NCBI RefSeq assembly: GCF_001021975.1
Contig: NZ_CP009928.1
Span: 558,001-622,000 of the forward strand
Direction of reading: 5' to 3'
From: Chryseobacterium gallinarum
GTDB taxonomy: Bacteria; Bacteroidota; Bacteroidia; Flavobacteriales; Weeksellaceae
Length of the DNA: 64,000 bases
The position numbers and the translations under genes are program-made. The notes under the pieces are model-generated. The model saw only the letters and a program-made list of their open reading frames with translations, did no database searches and had not been told where the DNA came from. The first letter of the stretch is position 1; every line of letters begins with the position of its first letter. Shown piece after piece: positions 19,167 to 28,649 of the stretch.

Positions 19167-20459
19167 TTAGAGCCTTGCATCTACCAAACTTCTATCCACA
19201 CAGGCTTTCGTATCAAAAATAACACTATCTTCTTTTTTCAATTTCTCAAAATCTAAGGTGAGAAATTCTTTATGAGATACTGCAATGATAATAGAGTCAT
19301 ATTTTTTATTTTCCGGAAGCTGATCAAGAATATCAACTCCGAATTCATGTTTGACTTCTATTTTATTGGCCCATGGATCAAAAATATCGACTTCAATTCC
19401 ATAATCTACCAATTCATTATAAATATCTATTACTTTTGTATTTCTGACATCGGGACAGTTCTCTTTAAAAGTTATCCCAAGAATCAAAGCCTGTGAATTC
19501 TTGATAATATTACTTTTGGCTATTAATAATTTTACCACTTTGGAGGCTATAAATTTTGCGATAGAATCATTCACTCTTCTCCCTGATAAAATAACATCCG
19601 GATGATATCCCAATTGCTCAGCTTTATGAGCTAAATAATAAGGATCTACAGAAATACAATGTCCGCCGACTAAACCTGGCTTATATTTTAAGAAATTATA
19701 TTTTGTTCCTGCTGCCTCAAGAACGTCATTAGTATCAATTCCCATTCTGTCAAATATTAAAGCCAGCTCATTCACAAAAGATATATTTACATCTCTTTGG
19801 GCATTCTCAATAGCTTTAGAAGCCTCAGCAACTTTAATACTAGGCGCTTTGTGAGTTCCTGCTATAATAATCTTTTTATATAAATTGTCTACCTCATTTG
19901 CTACTTCACAGGTGGATCCTGATGTTACCTTTTTTACACTTGTCAAAGTGTTTATTTTATCTCCCGGATTAATTCTTTCAGGAGAATATCCTACATAAAA
20001 ATCTTTATTAAATTGTAATCCAGAATATTTCTCTAAAATAGGAACGCATTCTTCTTCAGTACATCCCGGAAAAACAGTAGATTCATAAATTATAATATCT
20101 CCTTTTTTAATAACTTCCCCTAACATTTTAGAAGCTGACAGTAAAGGTTTTAAATCTGGAGCATTATATTTATCTATAGGGGTCGGAACTGTTACTATAA
20201 ATATATTGCAATCTGAAATTTCGTGTAAGTCATTTGTTCCTTTATATCCAATTTTCCCATCTGACTTTTTATAATGATTTAATCTCTCATTTAATTTTTC
20301 AGTATCTGCTTCTAATGTTATATCATAACCGTTATTAAGCTGATTAATTCTTTCTGCATTAATATCAAAACCTAGAACAGGATAATGTTCTGCGAACTCT
20401 AATGACAAAGGTAGCCCTACATATCCTTGTCCAATAACAGCTATTCTATATGATTTCAT
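19167..20459 (-). CDS. UDP-N-acetylhexosamine 6-dehydrogenase (TviB/WbpO-like)
   Basis: A 430-residue nucleotide-sugar dehydrogenase. It has the NAD-binding VIGQGYVGLPLSLEFAE motif at the N-terminus and GGHCISVDPYYLAHKAEQLG, whose cysteine is the catalytic nucleophile. The spacing HKAEQLGYHPDVILSGRRVND resembles TviB/WbpO/WbpA enzymes that act on UDP-GalNAc or UDP-GlcNAc rather than UDP-glucose. The product would be a HexNAc uronic acid, giving an acidic polymer. It lies between wza and wzc in the conserved front end of the locus. Confidence 0.88.
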   Translation of the reverse strand: MKSYRIAVIGQGYVGLPLSLEFAEHYPVLGFDINAERINQLNNGYDITLEADTEKLNERLNHYKKSDGKIGYKGTNDLHEISDCNIFIVTVPTPIDKYNAPDLKPLLSASKMLGEVIKKGDIIIYESTVFPGCTEEECVPILEKYSGLQFNKDFYVGYSPERINPGDKINTLTSVKKVTSGSTCEVANEVDNLYKKIIIAGTHKAPSIKVAEASKAIENAQRDVNISFVNELALIFDRMGIDTNDVLEAAGTKYNFLKYKPGLVGGHCISVDPYYLAHKAEQLGYHPDVILSGRRVNDSIAKFIASKVVKLLIAKSNIIKNSQALILGITFKENCPDVRNTKVIDIYNELVDYGIEVDIFDPWANKIEVKHEFGVDILDQLPENKKYDSIIIAVSHKEFLTLDFEKLKKEDSVIFDTKACVDRSLVDARL

Positions 20460-20522
20460 TCTTTTGTGATTCTATTAAAAATTAAGAATTTTGTAAATAT
20501 AATGGGAACGTATAATTAATTT

Positions 20523-21341
20523 TTATTTTTTAAATAAACTTATAACAACAGCAATAGCTGTAACTCCAATAGAGATGGCTGTCAGATAAAGTCCTGTATT
20601 GGGATTCTGCTTAGCTGTTAAATCCCTTGATTTATTTGATGAAACAATAATAGCGTCTCCTTGTTTTAAATGATAGTATGGAGAATTAATCAGGTTGGCA
20701 TCCTGTAAATTAACTCTACCATGAGTAACGGTACCATTTTCAGTTCTTATTACCAAAACATCTGTTCTTTTACCATACATTGTCAGATCTCCAGCAAGTC
20801 CCAATGCATTCAGAATTGTTGCCTGTCCATTAGCAATTGTATAATCTCCCTGTTTGTTTACTTCACCTAAAACCGTAACTTTAAAATTAGCAAGCCTTAC
20901 ACTTATTGTTGGATTAATAACATATTGGCTTATTTTATCTTTTAATTCATCTTTAAACTCTACCAAAGATTTCCCTGTTGTATTTAAAGAACCAATAACC
21001 GGGAAATCTATGTTTCCATTACTATCCACAATGTATGTAGGTCCTGATATAGTAGAAGTCCCTTGTCCGGGCGTATTTCCCCCGGCAAAATTATTTCCAT
21101 TAATTACTTCAGAAGAAGAATAATTTTGATTAAACGGCTTTACAACGTCCATATCTTTTGCTGTGATCATAATGACCAATTGATCACCCGTCTGTATTGT
21201 ATTACCAGAATTCTTGGCAGATGATTCAATAGCAATTTGCTCTATATTTTGCATATAGTTTAAATCATTCTGAGCATTCTGATTAGTTTTACAAGAAACC
21301 AGCAAAAAAGCTAGTGATATGGCTAATATTTTACCTTTCAT
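20523..21341 (-). CDS. wza: Polysaccharide export outer-membrane lipoprotein (Wza-like)
   Basis: A 272-residue protein with a lipoprotein signal peptide (LAFLLVSCKTN, lipobox cysteine at about residue 17). The Poly_export domain is visible from GNTIQTGDQLVIMI to VDSNGNIDFPVIG, followed by an SLBB-type segment (FKVTVLGEVNKQGDY). A hydrophobic helix at the C-terminus (TAISIGVTAIAVVISLF) matches the helix that spans the outer membrane in Wza. It forms the export channel with Wzc. A TATATTTG box lies just upstream. Confidence 0.92.
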   Translation of the reverse strand: MKGKILAISLAFLLVSCKTNQNAQNDLNYMQNIEQIAIESSAKNSGNTIQTGDQLVIMITAKDMDVVKPFNQNYSSSEVINGNNFAGGNTPGQGTSTISGPTYIVDSNGNIDFPVIGSLNTTGKSLVEFKDELKDKISQYVINPTISVRLANFKVTVLGEVNKQGDYTIANGQATILNALGLAGDLTMYGKRTDVLVIRTENGTVTHGRVNLQDANLINSPYYHLKQGDAIIVSSNKSRDLTAKQNPNTGLYLTAISIGVTAIAVVISLFKK

Positions 21342-21359
21342 TGTATTTTAAAAATTGTA

Positions 21360-21367
21360 CAAATATA
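21360..21367 (-). promoter_or_regulatory. Internal promoter -7 element before wza
   Basis: TATATTTG on the minus strand lies in the 40-base gap between the PglF-like gene and wza, 19 bases before the wza start. It may provide a second promoter for the export genes. Confidence 0.45.
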
Positions 21368-21381
21368 CATTTATTATTTTT

Positions 21382-23310
21382 CTATTTGTCCAGTGCTTCG
21401 TAAATGGAATTATTACTTCTGAATTCCGGAACAATTGTTTTCAATATTCTTACGACCTCTACTTTTTCTTTTTTTATAGAAGCTTCTGTAATTTGATTAA
21501 CGAGATTATCTATTTCTGAAAAAGACATTGTAGGGTCTTTAGAAACCATAATTTTCTCGTTATGAGTAGGAAGTGTTTTCGCATTATCGCTTAGTAACTC
21601 TTCATACAGTTTCTCTCCTGGTCTTAAACCAGTATAAATAATTTTGATATCTATATTAGGTTCAAAGCCTGATAGCTTTATCATTCTTCTTGCCAGGTCT
21701 AAAATTTTCACAGGTTCCCCCATATCAAAAACAAAAATTTCCCCACCTGTTCCCATAGTCCCGGCCTGTAAAACTAATTCACAGGCTTCCGGTATGGTCA
21801 TAAAATACCGAACAATATCCGGATGAGTAATGGTAACCGGTCCTCCTGCTTCAATTTGTTTTTTGAAATAGGGAATAACAGAACCGTTAGACCCTAATAC
21901 ATTTCCAAATCTGGTAGTAATAAATTTAGTAGTATTTCCTTCTACATGTTGTAATGATTGAACAAATAATTCCGCAGCCCGTTTAGAAGCTCCCATTACG
22001 TTCGTAGGGTTTACCGCCTTATCTGTAGAAACCATCACAAATCTGTTAACTTTGTATCGGCTAGACAAAAGAGCAATATTTTTCGATCCTAAAACATTGA
22101 CACGTATTGCTTCATTAGGATTCTCTTCAACCAATGGAACATGTTTATAGGCTGCTGCATGATAAACCATTGAAAAATTATAGGTCTGAAATAAAGGTTC
22201 TACTCTATGTATATTGGATACATCTGCCAAAACAAACTTAAACCTGATATGAGGAAACTTGTCTTTCATTTCAAGCTCAATATCATATAATGGTGTTTCA
22301 GCCTGATCTAATACTACAATTAGTGAGGGTGTAAATTGTGCAACCTGTCTTACGATCTCACTTCCAATAGAGCCCGCTCCACCTGTTACTAATACAGTTT
22401 TGCCATAATGACGGCTTTTAACCTCTTCATTTTCTATTTTTATTGGTTTTCTATTCAACAAATCTTCAATCTGAAGATTTCTGATTGAACCTCCCAGATC
22501 ACTATCTCTTAATTTTTGCACGGAAGGTGCTTTAAAGATATTAAGATCCTTTTCTAAAAATAAATTGACCCAGGAATTCATTTCATCTTTAGCCATCATT
22601 TCCTTGACAATGATAATACCATCAACAACGAGATCCTCTTTAGTACTACGCTCAATTTTTTCTTTAGCATAAATTGGCTTCCCAAGAAGTGAAGCCCTTT
22701 TAGAATCTGTTCTTTGTGTCAGAAATCCTACAACCTGATATGGCAGATTCGGGTTATCCAGAATGGCTCTTGCTATGGCAATAGATTGCTCGTCTATTCC
22801 TAATACCAGAATTCTTTTTTTCAATGCACTTCTTCTATATTCCCTTACGATATGGAAAAACTCTTTAACATATAATCTAAAGAGAAATAATCCCATAAAG
22901 GAAATGACAAAATATAGTACAAGATAAGGTGTAAGAATAAACTTTCCTCCGGTGATCCAGAAATATACAATGTTTATTGTGCCAATAACAAACATAGTAC
23001 AAAAACAAGAAACAAAAAGTTTAAACAGGTCTATAAAAGTAGAGTGTCTGATAATTCCGGCGTATGTCTTGAACACATACATAAAAATGGTATTTATCAA
23101 TATAATAAAAGCAAAAATGATACTTTTGTCATTATGATAAATAAATTCCCTTTGGGTAATTTTTTCTATGATATAAGTTGATAGGAATAAAGATATAACC
23201 AGAATAATAATATCTATTACAAGTATTATCCATCTAGGCAAATATCTTACGTCTGAGAGATTGACAACATTATCTCCTCCAAATATTTTTTTTCTAAGAG
23301 AATTGTACAT
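21382..23310 (-). CDS. Membrane nucleoside-diphosphate-sugar 4,6-dehydratase (PglF/CapD/WbpM type)
   Basis: A 642-residue protein. The N-terminal 160 residues hold four membrane segments, then a CoA-binding-like Rossmann region (KRILVLGIDEQSIAIARA), then the catalytic SDR domain with VTGGAGSIGSEIVRQ near residue 310. STDKAVNPTNVMGASKRAAE carries the catalytic lysine in the MxxxK arrangement that replaces YxxxK in this family. It converts UDP-GlcNAc to UDP-4-keto-6-deoxy-HexNAc. The following aminotransferase gene suggests the route to a UDP-4-amino sugar (bacillosamine or QuiNAc4N type). Confidence 0.92.
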   Translation of the reverse strand: MYNSLRKKIFGGDNVVNLSDVRYLPRWIILVIDIIILVISLFLSTYIIEKITQREFIYHNDKSIIFAFIILINTIFMYVFKTYAGIIRHSTFIDLFKLFVSCFCTMFVIGTINIVYFWITGGKFILTPYLVLYFVISFMGLFLFRLYVKEFFHIVREYRRSALKKRILVLGIDEQSIAIARAILDNPNLPYQVVGFLTQRTDSKRASLLGKPIYAKEKIERSTKEDLVVDGIIIVKEMMAKDEMNSWVNLFLEKDLNIFKAPSVQKLRDSDLGGSIRNLQIEDLLNRKPIKIENEEVKSRHYGKTVLVTGGAGSIGSEIVRQVAQFTPSLIVVLDQAETPLYDIELEMKDKFPHIRFKFVLADVSNIHRVEPLFQTYNFSMVYHAAAYKHVPLVEENPNEAIRVNVLGSKNIALLSSRYKVNRFVMVSTDKAVNPTNVMGASKRAAELFVQSLQHVEGNTTKFITTRFGNVLGSNGSVIPYFKKQIEAGGPVTITHPDIVRYFMTIPEACELVLQAGTMGTGGEIFVFDMGEPVKILDLARRMIKLSGFEPNIDIKIIYTGLRPGEKLYEELLSDNAKTLPTHNEKIMVSKDPTMSFSEIDNLVNQITEASIKKEKVEVVRILKTIVPEFRSNNSIYEALDK

Positions 23311-23373
23311 TGTCTTTATTTGTATTCATATTTATATTTTGGTACAAGATTAAAATGGCCTTAAAAGCAAATG

Positions 23374-23381
23374 CAAAATTA
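23374..23381 (-). promoter_or_regulatory. Putative promoter before the PglF-like dehydratase gene
   Basis: TAATTTTG on the minus strand matches TAnnTTTG, 64 bases before the dehydratase start, in the 110-base gap after the aminotransferase gene. Confidence 0.45.
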
Positions 23382-23420
23382 AAATAAAATTCTTTCTATC
23401 GTTTTAAAATTAAAAATAAT

Positions 23421-24602
23421 TTAAATTTTAATTTTCATCAAAATATCCATTATTTTATCCTTGTCTTCATCAGTTAAATCAGACCCTGACGGTAAACATA
23501 ACCCACTACCAAAAAGCGTACCAGAGAGATCCCTTCCAAAGAATTTATATTTCTTATATAACGGCTGAAAGTGCATAGGCTTCCATAAATATCTGGTTTC
23601 TATATTATTTTCAGAAAATATTTTCTTTAACTTTTCTTTTGTTATTATACAATTATTTCCTTCAATGGTGACTGTATTAAGCCAGTAATTGGAAAAGAAA
23701 TCTTCATTAGGTTCTTCAAAAAGTTTTATTTCATCAAAATCCTTAAGAACAGATTGATAAAAATCATGATTATTCCTCCTTCTTTGAATTCTGTCTTCCA
23801 GAACTTCCAATTGTCCTATTCCTATCCCGGCAGAAATATTGCTCATTCTGTAATTATAGCCTATTTCTGAATGATGATAATAATCTTTATTTTCTTTTGC
23901 CTGGGTAGCAAGATAAAGTGCCCTGGTTTTGTCAAATGAGGTTCGGGAGATCAGAATTCCTCCTCCGGAAGTGGTAATGATCTTATTTCCATTAAAACTG
24001 ATGATGGAGAGGTCTCCAAAAGTACCGCAAAGCTTGTTTTTGTATTGGCTTCCCAGAGCTTCCGCACTATCTTCAATAATTGGTATCTCATACCGTCTTG
24101 ATATTTCAAGAATCTCATCCACCATAAATGGCATTCCATATAGAGAAACAGTGATGATTGCTTTAGGCTTTTTTCCCTGTTGTAAACAATATTTAACAGC
24201 GTCTTCCAAAGCATTCGGGCACATGTTCCAGGTAGATGCTTCACTATCAATAAAAACAGGTATTGCTTTTTCGTAAAGAATGGGATTGGCAGAGGCAACA
24301 AAAGTGAAGGACTGGCAAATAACAAAATCATTTTCTCCGACATTCAATAACTTCAAAGCCAGATGTATTGCAGCTGTACCGGAAGATAAGGCTGTAACAA
24401 AAGAGTTGCTTCCCAGATAGTCTTCAATTTTTTTTTCAAACTCATCAATATTCAAACCATACTGGGAAATCCAGTTTGAATCAAATGCGTCCTGTATATA
24501 TTTCAACTCATTTCCTCCCATGTGAGGAGGGGACAACCAAATTTTCTTTTCTTCCAATCTGTATGTGTTTAGAATTTTTAAATGATCAGTCAAAAATATC
24601 AT
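23421..24602 (-). CDS. UDP-4-keto-6-deoxy-HexNAc aminotransferase (PglE/DegT family)
   Basis: A 393-residue DegT/DnrJ/EryC1 PLP enzyme. IISFNGNKIITTSGGG contains the Schiff-base lysine and IIEDSAEALGS the PLP-contacting aspartate; WLSPPHMGGNELKYI at the N-terminus is typical of PglE/LegC-like enzymes. The chosen ATG overlaps the 3' end of recX by 17 bases. The exact start is uncertain because the first 20 residues are not family-like. It probably aminates the product of the PglF-like dehydratase. No PglD-type acetyltransferase is adjacent. Confidence 0.87.
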   Translation of the reverse strand: MIFLTDHLKILNTYRLEEKKIWLSPPHMGGNELKYIQDAFDSNWISQYGLNIDEFEKKIEDYLGSNSFVTALSSGTAAIHLALKLLNVGENDFVICQSFTFVASANPILYEKAIPVFIDSEASTWNMCPNALEDAVKYCLQQGKKPKAIITVSLYGMPFMVDEILEISRRYEIPIIEDSAEALGSQYKNKLCGTFGDLSIISFNGNKIITTSGGGILISRTSFDKTRALYLATQAKENKDYYHHSEIGYNYRMSNISAGIGIGQLEVLEDRIQRRRNNHDFYQSVLKDFDEIKLFEEPNEDFFSNYWLNTVTIEGNNCIITKEKLKKIFSENNIETRYLWKPMHFQPLYKKYKFFGRDLSGTLFGSGLCLPSGSDLTDEDKDKIMDILMKIKI

Positions 24603-25044
24603 TTATTTTCTCATATTCAAAGCCTCTGCTTATCAAATATTTTATCGTTTTCGATTTTTTCTGATATTCTTTAAGTCCTTTCTGTTTGGAAGAATAATCC
24701 TCATAGATCCTCACAATGGTTTTCCTGTAATCATCCTCATCTATTTCATCAAAACAGGAGCTGATCATTTTCTCTGAAATCTGTTTTTGTCTGAGATGCA
24801 TTTTTATCTTAGTCTTACCCCAATGCTTGATATAAAATTTCCCCCTGATATAGCTCCGGGTAAAACGTTCTTCATTTAAATAATTTTCCTTCATCAGATA
24901 AAGCAAAATTTCTTCCTTTGCTTCATCAATCAGCAGAAACTCTTTCATTTTCTGCTCCACTTCTGCATGACAACGATCCTGGTAAACACAGTAGTTCACC
25001 AGTTTCTGCTTAATCTCATCAAATGTAAATGATTTCTTTTCCAT
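24586..25044 (-). CDS. recX: Regulatory protein RecX
   Basis: About 152 residues from the ATG at 25042-25044 (MEKKSFTFDEIKQKL). A longer in-frame start at 25068 would lie inside the glyA terminator hairpin, so I rejected it. The protein has the RecX three-helix repeats: YCVYQDRCHAEVEQKM, LNEERFTRSYIRGKF and WGKTKIKMHLRQK. RecX binds RecA filaments and limits recombination and SOS activity. The gene runs into the first polysaccharide gene with an overlap, so the two are probably co-transcribed. Confidence 0.88.
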   Translation of the reverse strand: MEKKSFTFDEIKQKLVNYCVYQDRCHAEVEQKMKEFLLIDEAKEEILLYLMKENYLNEERFTRSYIRGKFYIKHWGKTKIKMHLRQKQISEKMISSCFDEIDEDDYRKTIVRIYEDYSSKQKGLKEYQKKSKTIKYLISRGFEYEKINDIFD

Positions 25045-25050
25045 GTGGAT

Positions 25051-25078
25051 AAAAAAAGAATGAGCCAAGGCTCATTCT
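25051..25078 (-). terminator. Terminator of glyA
   Basis: A nine-base perfect stem (GAATGAGCC/GGCTCATTC) with a two-base loop lies just downstream of the glyA stop and is followed on the minus strand by seven T residues. It is a classic intrinsic terminator and separates glyA from recX. Confidence 0.85.
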
Positions 25079-25100
25079 CTATATAATATAGTAATGAATA

Positions 25101-26366
25101 TTAGTAGTTAAATAATGCTTTTCCTTCCATCAACTCATTAACTTTCTTTTTTACAGAAGCAAGTACTTCTTCATTTTTGATGTTATCTACTACTTCAGAG
25201 ATCAACCCTGCAATGGTATCCATATCATTTTCTTTAAGACCTCTTGTTGTAATGGCAGCAGTTCCTAATCTGATCCCTGATGTTGTAAACGGCGACTTAT
25301 CATCAAAAGGAACCATATTTTTGTTACACGTAATATCAGCAAGAACCAGTGCTTTTTCTGTTTCTTTACCATTTACCCCTTTGTTTCTAAGGTCTACAAG
25401 CATCAGGTGATTATCGGTACCACCGCTCACGATATCAAAACCTCTGTCAATCATTGCCTTTGATAATGCCTGAGCATTGGACTTAACCTGCTTTGCATAC
25501 GTTTCGAACTGATGATCCAAAGCCTCCCCAAAAGCCACTGCTTTACCGGCAATTACATGTTCTAGAGGACCACCCTGTATACCAGGAAATACAGCACCAT
25601 CCAATACCTGACTCATCATTTTAATTTCTCCTTTTGGAGTTTTATGACCGTAGGTATTCTCAAAATCTTTTCCCATCATGATCATACCCCCTCTTGGCCC
25701 TCTCAATGTTTTATGGGTAGTGGTTGTCACTACATGACAGTGTTCAAACGGAGAGTTTAATAATCCTTTGGCTACCAAACCTGCCGGGTGAGCAATATCC
25801 GCCCAAAGGGTTGCCCCTATTTCATCAGCAATTTCTCTGAATTTAGCGTAATCAAGATCTCTTGAATAGGCTGAAAAACCTGCAATCATCATTTTAGGTT
25901 TTTCTCTTAACGCTACTTCCCTCATTTGGTTATAGTCGATAAGACCGGTTTCTCTTTCTACCCCGTAAGAAACTACTTCATATTGAATCCCTGAAAAGTT
26001 GACAGCAGAACCATGGGTAAGGTGGCCTCCCATAGAAAGGTCCATTCCCATAATTTTATCTCCCGGTTTCAAAACAGCAAGATAAATGGCAGCATTCGCC
26101 TGAGATCCGGAATGTGGCTGAACATTTACATAGTCTACTCCGAAAAGTTCTTTAGCTCTGTTGATTGCCAACGTTTCGACCTCATCTACGACTTCGCATC
26201 CCCCGTAATATCTTTTCCCGGGATATCCTTCAGCATATTTATTTGTCAGTACACTTCCCATTGCCTTCATTACATTTTCAGAAACAAAATTTTCTGATGC
26301 AATAAGCTCTAATCCGTGGGTTTGTCTTTGTCTTTCCTTTTCAATCAGGTCGAAAATAATATCCAT
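25101..26366 (-). CDS. glyA: Serine hydroxymethyltransferase
   Basis: About 421 residues from the ATG at 26364-26366 ([15 protein letters not shown]); the upstream in-frame ATG adds 11 residues not seen in the family. [11 protein letters not shown] is the diagnostic N-terminal motif, and [16 protein letters not shown] contains the PLP lysine. The enzyme interconverts serine and glycine with tetrahydrofolate and feeds one-carbon metabolism. A TACATTTG promoter element lies upstream and a strong terminator downstream, so the gene appears to be a single transcription unit. Confidence 0.96.
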   Translation of the reverse strand: MDIIFDLIEKERQRQTHGLELIASENFVSENVMKAMGSVLTNKYAEGYPGKRYYGGCEVVDEVETLAINRAKELFGVDYVNVQPHSGSQANAAIYLAVLKPGDKIMGMDLSMGGHLTHGSAVNFSGIQYEVVSYGVERETGLIDYNQMREVALREKPKMMIAGFSAYSRDLDYAKFREIADEIGATLWADIAHPAGLVAKGLLNSPFEHCHVVTTTTHKTLRGPRGGMIMMGKDFENTYGHKTPKGEIKMMSQVLDGAVFPGIQGGPLEHVIAGKAVAFGEALDHQFETYAKQVKSNAQALSKAMIDRGFDIVSGGTDNHLMLVDLRNKGVNGKETEKALVLADITCNKNMVPFDDKSPFTTSGIRLGTAAITTRGLKENDMDTIAGLISEVVDNIKNEEVLASVKKKVNELMEGKALFNY

Positions 26367-26396
26367 TTTACTTTTAGTTTTTGAAATTTTCCACCC

Positions 26397-26404
26397 CAAA
26401 TGTA
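26397..26404 (-). promoter_or_regulatory. Putative glyA promoter -7 element
   Basis: TACATTTG on the minus strand matches the Bacteroidota TAnnTTTG consensus about 31 bases before the glyA start. No good TTTG -33 box was seen. Confidence 0.5.
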
Positions 26405-26536
26405 CGGAATTTTCATTGAGATGTTGGTATGGAGAAATATGATTTTAAGTCTGTTTTTTTATAAAAGCGGACTTCTATTATTTATAAAGTTTCATCAGCG
26501 ATATCTCTCATGTTATAATAATCTATATTACGCATA

Positions 26537-27439
26537 CTAAAAATTTTCTTCTGAAAGCTCCTTATTGACTACTGCTCCGGTAAAATTCCCTTGAGCAACA
26601 GCATTAGCAACAGAGCGCATCATTGTCACATTATCTCCACAAGCAAAAACTCCCGGGATGTTGGTTTTCTGCATAAAATCCACTTTAATAAACCCTTGAT
26701 CAGTCAATTCACAACCTAGATCCGTGACATTAATATTTTGTTCAAAGGAAACTTTTGCGTACAACACCTTTAATGAATGGGCTTTACCACTTTTAAAAAT
26801 AATCTCCCGAATAAATCCGTTTGTATGTTCAATTCTTTCAATTTCATCTTCAAATACATCTATAGTATTTTTTGCAAGTCTTCCAGTCTGCTCATCTGTT
26901 AAAAGGGATCGCCCGTTGGTAAATAAAGCCAGATCTTTAGTCATATTAAAAATCAGCTTTGAAAATTCAAAAGCCATTTCTCCATTGGCAAGAATTCCCG
27001 TTTTTTCATTTCTCACTTCGTATCCATGACAATAGGGACAATGTAATACAGAAATTCCCCAACATTCTGAAAAACCGGGGATATCGGGCATTATATCCTT
27101 TATTCCTGACGCCAGAATCAGTTTTTTAGCAAAAAATACTTCATTACCTGACGTTTTTACTTCAAAACCGGAAGAGACTTTTTTAATCTCAACAACAGTC
27201 CCGTGATGAAACTTAACGGTACTATACTTTTTCACCTGCTCTTTTGCCTCTTCAGCAATAACTCCCGGTGCTTTTCCGTCATGAGTAATGAAGTTATGAG
27301 AATAAGGAGTCTGCCTGTTACATGGTTTTCCGTTATCAATAATCAATACATTTCTTAGTGATCTTCCTAAAGCCATGCCTGCCGATAACCCGGAATAGCT
27401 TCCTCCTATAATAATGACCTCAAAATTTTTATTTTCCAT
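26537..27439 (-). CDS. FAD/NAD(P)-dependent thioredoxin-reductase-like oxidoreductase
   Basis: A 300-residue class II flavoprotein. The FAD-binding GGSYSGLSAGMALGRS is at the N-terminus, LHCPYCHGYEVRN (a CPYC redox pair) lies near residue 133, and IPGVFACGDN near the C-terminus is the second FAD motif. The CPYC pair and the short NAD(P) domain suit the group of thioredoxin-reductase-like enzymes that includes GliT-type disulfide oxidases rather than canonical TrxB. The partner is unknown. A promoter is visible just upstream, so it is probably monocistronic. Confidence 0.85.
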   Translation of the reverse strand: MENKNFEVIIIGGSYSGLSAGMALGRSLRNVLIIDNGKPCNRQTPYSHNFITHDGKAPGVIAEEAKEQVKKYSTVKFHHGTVVEIKKVSSGFEVKTSGNEVFFAKKLILASGIKDIMPDIPGFSECWGISVLHCPYCHGYEVRNEKTGILANGEMAFEFSKLIFNMTKDLALFTNGRSLLTDEQTGRLAKNTIDVFEDEIERIEHTNGFIREIIFKSGKAHSLKVLYAKVSFEQNINVTDLGCELTDQGFIKVDFMQKTNIPGVFACGDNVTMMRSVANAVAQGNFTGAVVNKELSEENF

Positions 27440-27458
27440 GTTAAATCAATTTAAGTGA

Positions 27459-27487
27459 CAAAGTTAGTATAAATTTAAATAACGCAA
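27459..27487 (-). promoter_or_regulatory. Promoter of the thioredoxin-reductase-like gene
   Basis: TAACTTTG (27459-27466, minus strand) matches TAnnTTTG, and a TTG (27485-27487) lies 18 bases upstream as a -33 box. The expected transcript start is about 10-15 bases before the start codon. Confidence 0.6.
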
Positions 27488-27513
27488 CATAATTGCATTA
27501 ATATTTAACATAT

Positions 27514-27548
27514 AAAAAAGGTTCTTAAACTATAAGTTCAAGAACCGG
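27514..27548 (-). terminator. Terminator of the cytochrome c peroxidase gene
   Basis: GGTTCTT and AAGAACC form a stem with a 13-base loop, followed on the minus strand by six T residues, downstream of the peroxidase stop. Confidence 0.7.
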
Positions 27549-27602
27549 TTTACTAATTTAAAAGATGTATATAACTTAAAATATCTTCATATTACATGAT
27601 AA

Positions 27603-28649
27603 TTAAGGATATTGAGGTGCTTTTGCTAATTCCGGATTTAATTCTCCTGTCAACGAACCAAAAAATGCAAATATATTATCTACCTGGTCCGGTGTTAATT
27701 CTTTATCCAATTGTATCTTACCCATAATCCTGATTGCTTCTTTTAAATCTTTAACACTTCCATCATGAAAATAAGGAGCGGTCTTAGCAATATTTCTCAA
27801 CGAAGGAACTTTAAACATATATTTTTCCGCATCATTTTTACTGATATCTGATTTACCAGCGTCTATTTTAGCACTTTTGGTTTCTTTCCAATACTCCTTA
27901 TACACTCCGAATTTCTGGAAAGAGTTGCCTCCTAATGCAGGACCGGTATGGCAGGTAATACATCCTACATCAATAAAATCCTGAAGACCCTGCTTTTCTT
28001 TATCAGTTATGGCTTTATCATCTCCCGCAATATACTTATCAAAACGGGAAGGAGTAATCAGTTTTCTTTCAAAGGCTCCAATAGCTATGGTAAGGTTATT
28101 CCAGTTGACAGGATCTTTGTCTTCAGGAAAAGCACTGGCAAACATTTTTCTATATTTTTCGCTGTTCTTAAGCCTTTCAACAGCAAACTTCTCGTCCGGA
28201 ATACCCATTTCTATAGGGTTCAAAATAGGTTTACCCGCCTGTTCTTCGAGAGTTTTTGCTCTTCCATCCCAAAACTGGGCGGTATGAAGTGCGGCGTTTA
28301 AAGTGGAAGGGGAATTTCTTACTCCGATCGTACCCTCGGCATCTCCGGGAGAGAAAGCTTTATTATCAACGCCATAGGTACTCAGGTTATGACATGTATT
28401 ACAACTTTGAGTCCCGTTTTTAGAAAGAACAGGATCAAAGTATAAAGTTTTTCCTAATTGTACCTTTTCATCCGTTATAGGGCTGATCGGACTGTCTACC
28501 CAACCAGGTAAGACCCCAAATATTGCTTTCGCTTTATTTTGCAATTCAGTAAAAACCGGAATTAACGGTATATCAGTTCCTTGCTTATCTTTGTTACCCT
28601 TGCATGAAGATAACAAAAAGAGCACAAGTATTAACATTGTGTTTTTCAT
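27603..28649 (-). CDS. Dihaem cytochrome c peroxidase lipoprotein (CcpA/MauG family)
   Basis: A 348-residue protein with a lipoprotein signal (LLSSCKGN). Two CxxCH haem c sites are present: CNTCH near residue 83 and CITCH near residue 230, the second followed by TGPALGG. AAFPEDKDPVNW and the final VDNIFAFFGSLTG are typical of bacterial di-haem peroxidases. It should reduce hydrogen peroxide in the periplasm using electrons from a small c-type cytochrome or quinol pool. It stands alone with its own terminator. Confidence 0.92.
   Translation of the reverse strand: MKNTMLILVLFLLSSCKGNKDKQGTDIPLIPVFTELQNKAKAIFGVLPGWVDSPISPITDEKVQLGKTLYFDPVLSKNGTQSCNTCHNLSTYGVDNKAFSPGDAEGTIGVRNSPSTLNAALHTAQFWDGRAKTLEEQAGKPILNPIEMGIPDEKFAVERLKNSEKYRKMFASAFPEDKDPVNWNNLTIAIGAFERKLITPSRFDKYIAGDDKAITDKEKQGLQDFIDVGCITCHTGPALGGNSFQKFGVYKEYWKETKSAKIDAGKSDISKNDAEKYMFKVPSLRNIAKTAPYFHDGSVKDLKEAIRIMGKIQLDKELTPDQVDNIFAFFGSLTGELNPELAKAPQYP

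Noticed and set aside
26405..26536. Riboswitch upstream of glyA
   Set aside because: The leader after the -7 element is only about 25 bases, too short for a glycine riboswitch; the hairpin further upstream belongs to the gap after the flavoprotein gene and lacks a T-run.
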